This document shows, one piece after another, positions 53,029-61,385 of a stretch of 64,000 nt of DNA. How positions within the stretch are numbered: the stretch's first letter is position 1; each line of letters starts with the position of its first letter. The translations under genes were made by a program, and so were the position numbers. This DNA is from Chytriomyces cf. hyalinus JEL632 (lineage: Eukaryota; Chytridiomycota; Chytridiomycetes; Chytridiales; Chytriomycetaceae): the NCBI GenBank assembly GCA_025435555.1, contig JAIWWG010000001.1:558001-622000 (forward strand), read 5' to 3'. Below the pieces are notes generated by a model that saw only the letters and a program-made list of their open reading frames with translations, was not told the origin of the DNA and searched no databases.

Positions 53029-54627
53029 TTAAGATTTAGACATGAGAAAGTTGGAAGTCTCGTTAGCATTGGCCCCTGCCTCATCGCGCTTGCTCTTCTC
53101 CTCATCTTCATGCTCGTCACCAGCGAGAATCACTGGATTCCAAGCAAACGCCCCCTTCGGAATGAACGTTCCAGCAATAATAACCACGCATCCAACTGAG
53201 AACAAGACACCCGAAATCATAAAGAAGGGTTCAATTCCAGTCTGGTACGCAAGATTCTTGTCATTCGTAATGGCCTTGACTCTGTTGGAAAACACGTCCA
53301 GGTACTTGCCCAGCCCAAAGTTGAGGCAAAAGTAAAACAAAATGTTGGTGGAGTACAGGAACGCCATGACGGCGCCGAGGGGGGAGACTTCTCCTTCTGG
53401 CTCTTCTTCGTCATTGTGCTTGAGCTGAGACTGAACGTATGCGGCCAGGGAAACGTCACCAGCGGACCAGCCCATGGAAATGAACATGAATAGTGCCGCC
53501 ATGATCCATGCGTATCCGAGGGGAGATATTCCAGTTGTCAAGAGTGGGTACGCCAGCCCAGGAATTAGCCAGGCCAAGTTCAATGCAACGGCGTCCCATC
53601 GCACCCATGGAATCGGTGTCTTGACCTGTGTGTTGAAGACAAACACAAACAGCGCGCCGAGGAATTCACCAAAGTTGGATCCGCCGTTCATGATTTGAGA
53701 GTAGGACGAGTCACCGAGCACGATTTTGGAAAAGTTGGGAGCGACACCGCCTTCCAAGTACCTGTGGAACACGAGACCAAGAGTGTAGCCTGGAATGAGC
53801 CAGAAGAAGCGTCTGGAGCTGAAGATGATGCGAGCTCCGGTGATGATGGAGGAAAAGTAGACTCCTGCGTAGTGGACCACTGCTGCGATGGCGGAGCGTT
53901 TCTTTCCGGCGGCAGAGACAATGTTGCGTTCTGGAGAATGGAGTTTGTACATGCAAAACGCAGAGATGAAGAAGAATGGCGGGACCAAACACATGGCGTA
54001 GACGTGGCCAATTTTTTGGATCATGAATGCGGAGAGGAAAGCGCCCCCGGTTCCAGCGATTTCGTACAGCATGTGGACGGACGAGTCCATTTTTTTGAGC
54101 TTCTCGACATCGCCACCGACAATGTCGCGGGGAATGACGCGTCTAATCAGTTCAGTGACTCCGTACGCAACTCCGATGATGAGAAAGAGTGGGAAGATGA
54201 CGTAGGGGGACCAGTTTCCGTAGGTGGAAGGGTCCGGAACAGACTTTCCATTCTTGTTGATCATGTAGCTGACAACCTTGCCTCCTGTCGAAGCCTCCAA
54301 AATCAGAAACACGACAGTCAAGATGGCAAAGACCAAGATGGCATTGGCAAGGACTCTGGGGGTCTTGAACCGAAAGATGAGCGGGGCGGCTGCAATTGCT
54401 CCCAACGTCTGCATGAGCTGGTTGAGACCCTCAAGGATGCCAATGGTCGCAAATGCGCTTGCCGAGGTGGAAGGGTTGGAGTTGAATCGTTCAGTCATCG
54501 TGCTCTTAAGAGCACCCAAAGCCGACTCAAGACCGAGCTTGTAGCACATGATACCAAACGTGTAGAACGCCAGGTTGCGCCTTTCATTGGCGTCGAAGCC
54601 AGGGAGGAGCCTTTCGATTTGCGACAT
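53029..54627 (-). CDS. major facilitator superfamily transporter
   Basis: This single-exon gene codes for 532 residues with about twelve hydrophobic helices and soluble loops rich in Lys between halves (GKKRSAIAAVVHY). The N-terminus (ANERRNLAFYTFGIMCYKLG) and the C-terminal charged tail are hydrophilic. MFS membership is inferred from topology and helix pattern; the substrate is not evident. The gene has no introns, unlike most neighbours, and the antisense strand holds a long shadow ORF. It converges with Nab2. Confidence 0.75.
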   Translation of the reverse strand: MSQIERLLPGFDANERRNLAFYTFGIMCYKLGLESALGALKSTMTERFNSNPSTSASAFATIGILEGLNQLMQTLGAIAAAPLIFRFKTPRVLANAILVFAILTVVFLILEASTGGKVVSYMINKNGKSVPDPSTYGNWSPYVIFPLFLIIGVAYGVTELIRRVIPRDIVGGDVEKLKKMDSSVHMLYEIAGTGGAFLSAFMIQKIGHVYAMCLVPPFFFISAFCMYKLHSPERNIVSAAGKKRSAIAAVVHYAGVYFSSIITGARIIFSSRRFFWLIPGYTLGLVFHRYLEGGVAPNFSKIVLGDSSYSQIMNGGSNFGEFLGALFVFVFNTQVKTPIPWVRWDAVALNLAWLIPGLAYPLLTTGISPLGYAWIMAALFMFISMGWSAGDVSLAAYVQSQLKHNDEEEPEGEVSPLGAVMAFLYSTNILFYFCLNFGLGKYLDVFSNRVKAITNDKNLAYQTGIEPFFMISGVLFSVGCVVIIAGTFIPKGAFAWNPVILAGDEHEDEEKSKRDEAGANANETSNFLMSKS

Positions 54628-54673
54628 TGTGTGATGCTTGGTTCTTTCGTAAAAATGAGTGTTCGGCTCTCTG

Positions 54674-54682
54674 CATTTATAT
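54674..54682 (-). promoter_or_regulatory. TATA-like element of the MFS gene
   Basis: On the minus strand AATATAAAT lies about 50 bases before the ATG at 54627, a plausible TATA position. Confidence 0.45.
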
Positions 54683-54830
54683 TGGATCGGGTAAAAATTT
54701 TTAGATTACCTTATAAAAGTTTTACGGAGAGCAGATTTTTCAAGATAGGGCCGCTTTGATTGTCTCTCTGTTTTGGGAAGTGGAGTGACGGGAACAAAGC
54801 ATGTGCGGATGGCTACGGATGCCAACACAA

Positions 54831-55318
54831 CGGGCCTTAATGAAGACACTGGGAGAGAGAGAGAGAGAGACGGGCCTTAATGAAGACACTGGGAGAGAGA
54901 GAGAGAGAGACGGGCCTTAATGAAGACACTGGGAGAGAGAGAGAGAGAGACGGGCCTTAATGAAGACACTGGGAGAGAGAGAGAGAGAGACGGGCCTTAA
55001 TGAAGACACTGGGAGAGAGAGAGAGAGAGACGGGCCTTAATGAAGACACTGGGAGAGAGAGAGAGAGAGACGGGCCTTAATGAAGACACTGGGAGAGAGA
55101 GAGAGAGAGACGGGCCTTAATGAAGACACTGGGAGAGAGAGAGAGAGAGACGGGCCTTAATGAAGACACTGGGAGAGAGAGAGAGAGAGACGGGCCTTAA
55201 TGAAGACACTGGGAGAGAGAGAGAGAGAGACGGGCCTTAATGAAGACACTGGGAGAGAGAGAGAGAGAGACGGGCCTTAATGAAGACACTGGGAGAGAGA
55301 GAGAGAGAGACGGGCCTT
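54831..55318. repeat. 40-base minisatellite, 12 perfect copies
   Basis: Twelve identical 40-base units plus a partial thirteenth. Each unit starts CGGGCCTTAATGAAG and ends in GGGA followed by a GA dinucleotide tract. I see no base difference between units. It lies about 200-690 bases upstream of the MFS start codon and downstream of the secreted-protein gene. Confidence 0.98.
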
Positions 55319-55671
55319 CGGGAGAGCACATTTGGTAATGCTCCGATTTTTCAAACTTTTTCTCGTTTTCGGAAATGCGCTCGACCAATCAGATTCGACA
55401 CGTCAGTTAGGTGCTTTGGTTCGTTGGACAAGGCATTACATAAGTTTGCCGAAACCCTGACAATTAAATGTCGGCGCTGCTGAACCATGTACTACAAAGA
55501 ACTTTAAAGTCCGATCCATCAAGTTTGCGCATCGCGAGCTGGGATTCACGGGTACACTTTGTTTTTATTGTGGCATATGAAGGAGGAAGGAGAAACGAAA
55601 ACAGAGAATGAGCATCACATGTACAAATCAACTAGTTAAGCAGGCAGTCAGCTGCGAATCACGGCAATGTT

Positions 55672-56472
55672 TCACTTTCCACCTAGCAGTCCACCGAGTC
55701 CACCGACAAGCTTTCCAAGGGCACCCGTTCCAGCTTCAACGTCTCCCATAACCGTGTTGACGTCGTCAACAACAGTACCGGGAAGCTGAAGAACGTTTGG
55801 AACAATGTTACCAAGTAATCCACCCGCCATACCAGCCAAAGTCGCTGGTGGTGCCGCCTGAGCATTGTTGGCGACGAGCGACTGTCCATCCATGAGCCCC
55901 TCTGTAGACATGATTTGAACAGACGGCACAATCATGTATGGCTCGAGTACATTTCCAGCAACAACCATGTTGACGGTGACAACCCCCTGGTTCGTCTTTG
56001 GTGGTGTCCACATGATTTGCATGCTGTTGCGGAACCCGAGAAGGGGAGCCATGTGAGTGATTGTGCTTTCAGGTACTTCGTTGACGACGTTCTGTGCGTC
56101 GCAGGAGGCCTTTGTTTGAGCGCGCATTCCCTGCGTCAAGCAGTCCATGAATCCACCGACGTGTGGTTTGACTCCAGCGGCTGCGCCGCCTTTTCCAGTG
56201 AGTACTGAGTCTTGAGTAGCGCCTGGAGTGACGTACATGAGCACACCCATGTCGACCGGGAAAGAGCCGGTGATAGTGATGGGAATAGCTGGGCCGCCAG
56301 GTGTGTAGGTAGGCAAAGTGGTCATTTTAAGACCCATCGCTCCGTTTTGGGTAGTCAAGTGACCTTGGCCAATGACCTTGTCGGTGATGATGCAGCGTGG
56401 AGCCCCAGTTGGAAGAGCGGATGCAATGGACGCGAAGGATGCAAGAATGCTGAAGACTGTGAAGGAATGCAT
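55672..56472 (-). CDS. secreted protein, possibly Reeler-like
   Basis: This intronless gene codes for 266 residues. A signal peptide (MHSFTVFSILASFASIASA) is followed by a beta-rich domain (TLPTYTPGGPAIPITITGSF, then MGVLMYVTPGA, and MQIMWTPPKTNQGVVTVN) that resembles secreted Reeler-type domains of fungi. Three Cys lie in the mature part. The C-terminal 60 residues are Gly/Leu/Val-rich (GKLVGGLGGLLGGK) and could contact membranes or other proteins. Family assignment is tentative; secretion is well supported. Confidence 0.6.
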   Translation of the reverse strand: MHSFTVFSILASFASIASALPTGAPRCIITDKVIGQGHLTTQNGAMGLKMTTLPTYTPGGPAIPITITGSFPVDMGVLMYVTPGATQDSVLTGKGGAAAGVKPHVGGFMDCLTQGMRAQTKASCDAQNVVNEVPESTITHMAPLLGFRNSMQIMWTPPKTNQGVVTVNMVVAGNVLEPYMIVPSVQIMSTEGLMDGQSLVANNAQAAPPATLAGMAGGLLGNIVPNVLQLPGTVVDDVNTVMGDVEAGTGALGKLVGGLGGLLGGK

Positions 56473-56768
56473 GTTGTTTGGGTTGCTTGTAAATGCAGTT
56501 GCTTTGATGAATGCAACTGAGACAGCAGCAGTTGCCGCTTAAATGGAAGTGAATTCTCATTCATTGTTTCTAAAAAACGCGAAAATGATGACTGCGTTTG
56601 AACTTGGAAGCGCCAAGTCACCCAAATAACAAGACTTTTATTCTGTTGGATTTCCTCCCAAAAATATGGTCAGCCAGAAGTGTCCGAAACAAATAATTTC
56701 TGTTCCCTCAAATTTTTCTGCCTGAATTTCTGTCCGGACAAAAAAGAAGAAAAAAAAAGAGTTAAAAA
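56473..56768. promoter_or_regulatory. divergent promoter region
   Basis: The 296 bases lie between the start codons of the secreted protein (minus) and the two-RRM protein (plus), so both promoters should be here. An A-rich run sits near 56742-56755. Confidence 0.4.
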
Positions 56769-56877
56769 ATGGCAGACACCTTGCACATTGTCTTTAACCC
56801 GCTGCGCATTCATCGGGGCAATCTGTTTGCTCTCATCCGGAGACTGCCTGCATTCAAGCGCATCGGTATTTACTTGC

Positions 56878-56934
<57 letters not shown>

Positions 56935-58644
56935 CCAATCTTGATGCATTCCCATTGACGCAGGATTCTACGCGTTCGTGTTTGCCGTGTTCGACTCCCA
57001 CTCAGCTGCTGCAAATGCCGCATCGCTCCTTGCCGCCGTGCCGGGCATTTCGACTGTCGAGTACGCAAAAAACACATGTGAGTCATCTTTTATTTTAAAC
57101 GAAACGCCCATGTATCTGATGCCATGCTTTCAACTGCGATGTCAGACCATGTGCCTTATCCTCAACCTCCCGACACCGACAGTCCTTCCACAAACGTGAT
57201 TCATTTGACTCATTTGCCACCGAATTATACGCGCGATGAGCTGTTTGTCTTGTGCAGTGATTTCGACGGGTCTTGATTCAATAGTCTTTATCTCTTTTTT
57301 TTTTTCTCTTTTCACATTGCACTAAATATTTTTCGTCGTTTGTTGTCAATCAGCTTTCAATCAATCCAATTCTACGGAAAATACTGCTACGCACGTTTTG
57401 TAACCCATCAATGTGCGTACTTGGCTTGGTCTTCTCTGAGACAAGAGACAAATTTAGTCGTCACATTTGCAAAGCCCAAGCCTCTTCAAGCGACTCCAAT
57501 TTCTCTTCAACCGTACTTTCTCCAAGAAAATCATTTGGGAGTGTCAATATCCAAGAATGATGTGCCGGAAAATGATTATTACCTTGAACCGATGGATCAT
57601 TCGCCCTCCTCCAATGGACTGGATTGGGAGGATGACACTGACATGGACCTAAACACGCTCACAGATCATGTCCCCAGCGGCGATCACTCGCGCTTTGAAA
57701 CTGACTATGGTTACGAAGCTCTGCCCAAGAATTATTCAAGACCGGACGTCCATGCGGTACCACTTTGGAATCCTTTCTTGCATCAGCGACCAGGCAAAGA
57801 TACAAGACTTCCGAATCCAGTTGATATCCATCAAATTCAAAATTCAGCAACCAAAATGCCAGACAAGACTTTTCCTGGCGAGCGAAGCAAACCTGCAAGA
57901 CTTGTTCCATCTTCGTCGGCGGAGGGCGACTCATTCTTGCAAAGCATTGTCCAAGTACTCATTGAAGACGATCCACTCGTTCCAGACTTTCGGTCTGCAG
58001 ATTTCAAAGCCTTCGCGAAGTCCACATCGCAGAACTTCAGTGATGGAAACCAAAGACAATGGATTTTACGCAACAGCGAGGACGTTCCCGAAACTAAGAG
58101 TGACAGCGCATCTTTGGTTGAAGCTTTGGAAAATTTGGCCAAAGCTGACTTTTCGTTCGTCAACAAGCCGCCCAGAGTCATCAAGAACAGCGAAGACCAT
58201 TTTTCCGGAGACCAGCAAGTCTCCCATCAAAATGAAAAAAACAGCCACGACGAAACCGCACAAGACCGAGACTCTTTCGACGGCAATTCTGACGATGGCA
58301 GTTTCAATCAAGGAGAAAATAACAAAAATAGAGGGTACCGCTGTAGTGAAAACGTCAGACTCGCAATTCGTAACGCTCAATTGAGCATGGTCACAGCGCG
58401 AGTAGTTTCACATCGTCTTGGTTTGACGCACGGGTCTGCTCGAACTGTCGAAACGCCAGTGCGTTCTGGAGTGGGATCTCGGGAATCGTTGTTTGTTCGA
58501 AAGATTGGAAGGGTTGGCTTGGAAAGAATCAAAAGTGGCGCACCCCAAGAAGAATTCCGTGAGGACGATGGTGTTCCTGAAGAGGATGTTATTCGTCGCC
58601 ATGCGTTTGCTGTTGTAAAAGCCAAGTTGTTTAGTCACTTTTAA
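56769..58644 (+). CDS. protein with two RRM-like domains
   Basis: Exons 56769-56865, 56964-57077, 57146-57269 and 57354-58644 give 541 residues. The first RRM-like fold spans TLHIVFNPL to STVEYAKN, the second VIHLTHLPPNYTRDELFVL to VVTFAKPKP. Both are broken by introns. The C-terminal 350 residues are acidic and disordered, ending in a basic helical region with GVGSRESLFVRKIGRVGLER. An RNA-binding role is inferred; I cannot name the family. The first intron holds a long GA dinucleotide repeat. Confidence 0.65.
56881..56933 (+). repeat. GA dinucleotide microsatellite in an intron
   Basis: Twenty-six GA units lie in the intron at 56866-56963 of the two-RRM gene, starting 15 bases after the donor. 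Confidence 0.97.
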
Positions 58645-59020
58645 AGGGGAAGAACAAGGAAAAAAGAACCTGCGGTTCGTGTTGCTGCAATAAATCTTGA
58701 TGCAAATCATTGGGTGCCGCAACTTTGCCGAGTGCAGCTTGAAGCAGCAGTCGTTGTCCTCGTCCAAATAAGGTGCCTCGGATCATGTACTCAGCTTCGC
58801 AAGCAGGTTCAAGACCTTCACAGTCCTTTACCACGCGTAAGTGTTGCCTCCATTATCCGATCGTTGAGATCGAAGGTCGTGCGCCCAGGCTTGGTTTAAA
58901 CTTGCCAATGAAACAGTTTCAGCCCTATTCTGAGGGAATGCAAAGTTGAACCGCACATGAGTCGGTGTGGGGTACAAAATTTCATAAATATCTGAGCAAA
59001 CATTTACGTAAAAATAAACC
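58645..59020. other. intergenic region before Vps23
   Basis: It should hold the 3' UTR of the two-RRM gene (AATAAA near 58689) and the Vps23 promoter. Minus-strand open frames in it (58631-58834 and 58828-59022) have a protein-like composition (AEYMIRGTLFGRGQRLLLQA, and HVRFNFAFPQNRAETV), but I could not join them by a valid splice, so no gene is called. Confidence 0.35.
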
Positions 59021-61167
59021 ATGTCGCTGACTGCCGTGCAGTGGATCTCACAGACAGTGGGACACAAGGTGCCGTCTGTTGCATTAACAACACACACCGT
59101 GATACCTTATGGCTCATGTTCGAGCAGTACCCGAATAGCGCCGTTGTTGTGCAGCATTGCGATGCGGCTTTGACTGCCTTCCCGTCACTGAGGCCCAAGA
59201 CGGATCGCGATTCCGACGGGACAGTGGTACTTGTCATTGCGGGAACCGTTCCAGTGTTGTTTCGTGGCGCAGTTTGTGAGCCAACCATGCTTGTTTACTC
59301 TTTTCGATTATCCTTCTGATGGCTTTTGATATGGACAGACAATATTCCACTCGCCATGTTCCTTCCCCTTTCATACCCGTCTCACCCGCCGTCTGTCCTC
59401 GTAACCCCTACTGCGAATATGCTTGTGCGTGCTGGAAGGAACGTGGATGCGAATGGCCGCGTCTACCATTCAATGCTTGCTCAATGGCATGCAATGAAGG
59501 CCGAGGTGGGGGTTTCACGTCTAGTAAACCCAATCCTGTATGTGCTCAAAGCAATTCAATATCAAAAAAAAAAAAGGACCGCTCTCTGGTGGCTCTCATA
59601 TCCGTCTTACAAAACGTATTCGCAATGGACCCACCCGTTTATGCTAAACCATCAGGGCCTGTGCCTGGATCTTCTAATACGGCACCCGCCATTCCATCAA
59701 AGCAATTGGCTTCCTCCAACACGCAGCCACCCCCAATCCCTCAGAACCCACTGATAAATCAGAACTCGAACAGTTCGTCTCGCGCGTCACTGCAATTTTC
59801 TAATAATCTGAAAGATTCAAATCGGGCAACGCCGCCTCCAGTTCCGGCACCGCCACCCCAAGTTTCAAAATCAGCTCAAAATCCGACATCTGTGACCATG
59901 GCTCCTGGCTATCAGTCAGGACCTTCAGTGACACCTCCTCCAATTCCGATTAAACCTGCGGGTGCCACAAATGCGTTTGGCTCACAACCAAGCATCAATG
60001 GCGGAGCTGATTTGCAACATCCAGCGCCAATGTATGGAAATAATGGAAGCCCGAGATTTTTCAACGGGTCACCGTCGCAGTCTCCGAATTTTCCAAAGTA
60101 TCAGCAGTTTGGTCAGCACGGACAACAGCAGCTTCAACACCAGCAGCAGCAATATCCTCGCCCAAATGCGCAAATGCAGTATCAGAGTCCTCAGCAACAA
60201 AATTCGGATCCGTACTACCAGCAGCAAATTGCAATCCCACCGTCCCATTCCACGCCGCCGCCATCCCAGTCTATGCCCGTCCCACAATATCCTCAAGGAT
60301 ACTCATACGCCACCCAACAATCGAATCATCAGCAGCAGCATCAATTCCAGCAGCAGCAGCAGCAGTTCTACTCAAACTCAGCAGCTGGAAGCCCCCAATC
60401 GCAGCCCATCTTTCCCATTTCACCCCCACAGCATCTCATTACCCCTGTACAATCTTCTTTCTCACCAGCTGGAAGCCCATCAAAGCCGTCCGCAATTCAG
60501 CAGCAACAGCAGAAAGATCAGCTGGCTGTTGCTGAACGTGAGCGTCGCATTCAGGAACTCCGTACCGCTGTCGCCTCGAAAGTGTCTCATGCTGCGCGGG
60601 ATTTGGAGGCAAATCTTCTGCGTGACTTTGATCGTATGCGCAGCGGCGTGGGTGTTGCAGTGCAAGAAGGCGAGACACGCGTTCAAAACGTGATTATGCG
60701 GTTGAACCAAGAGGAAGCCAAAGTCAAACGAAACTCGGAGATTCTCGCTGCAAAAGTTGTTGAGATGGAGTCCATGATGGACAAGATTGCTAAAGAGCCA
60801 GAAGTGGATGTCGATTCAGTTTTGACAAGTGGAACGGCTGTTCACAACCAGTAAGTTTTATTTTACTATTTTTGCATTGCATAAAGTGTGCTGGACGTCT
60901 AAGACGGATAATGCTAAAGGTTACTTGACGTCATCGCGGAGGAACACGCGTTGGATGATACTCTCTATTATTTGGCAAAGGCTCTGAACGCCGAAGCGAT
61001 CGAACTATCTGCTTTCATGAAGGTTCGTTGTTTAATGCCAGTGACCCACTTTGTTTGACGTAGTACTTTTTATTCCGCAACAGCACACTCGCATCGTAGC
61101 ACGTGAACTTTTCATGAAGAGAGCACTGCTGAAAAAGATTCAACTGCATATTCAACTGAATTCTTGA
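59021..61167 (+). CDS. VPS23: ESCRT-I subunit Vps23/TSG101
   Basis: Vps23 binds ubiquitinated cargo and starts ESCRT-dependent sorting into multivesicular bodies. Exons 59021-59068, 59128-59275, 59339-59505, 59577-60850, 60920-61022 and 61084-61167 give 607 residues. The UEV domain runs from VQWISQTVGHKYPNSAVV through ALTAFPSLRPKTDR, GTVPVLFRGAVYNIPLAMFL, PSVLVTPTANM and VDANGRVYH to NVFAMDPPVY. A Pro/Gln-rich linker and a coiled coil follow. The C-terminal steadiness box (LLDVIAEEHALDDTLYYLA, then ARELFMKRALLKKI) is complete. The third intron ends in an unusual A-rich acceptor, a run of 12 A then G. Confidence 0.95.
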
Positions 61168-61385
61168 AAACTGCTGTATATTTCGCTGTGTCTCTTTTTT
61201 ATACATAAAAAACTCGCTTGATGAAGCCATCTCTGACCCATCAATTGAACCGGAACATAAAACGCCAAGACGAAAAAAAAGAATACCAAGACTTTGCAAA
61301 CGAAATATTGGAGAAAAGAAACAAGACGTGGCAGGGAAAAAATAACAACAATAACGAGATATGAGAACATAATAAGTTTGGGATT

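Noticed and set aside
53695-54759. A 354-codon plus-strand ORF opposite the MFS gene
   Set aside because: The minus strand encodes a coherent multi-helix transporter; the plus reading is highly charged with no domain and runs through the MFS promoter.
54831-55318. CRISPR-like array
   Set aside because: The units are directly adjacent and identical, with no unique spacers, and the genome is eukaryotic.
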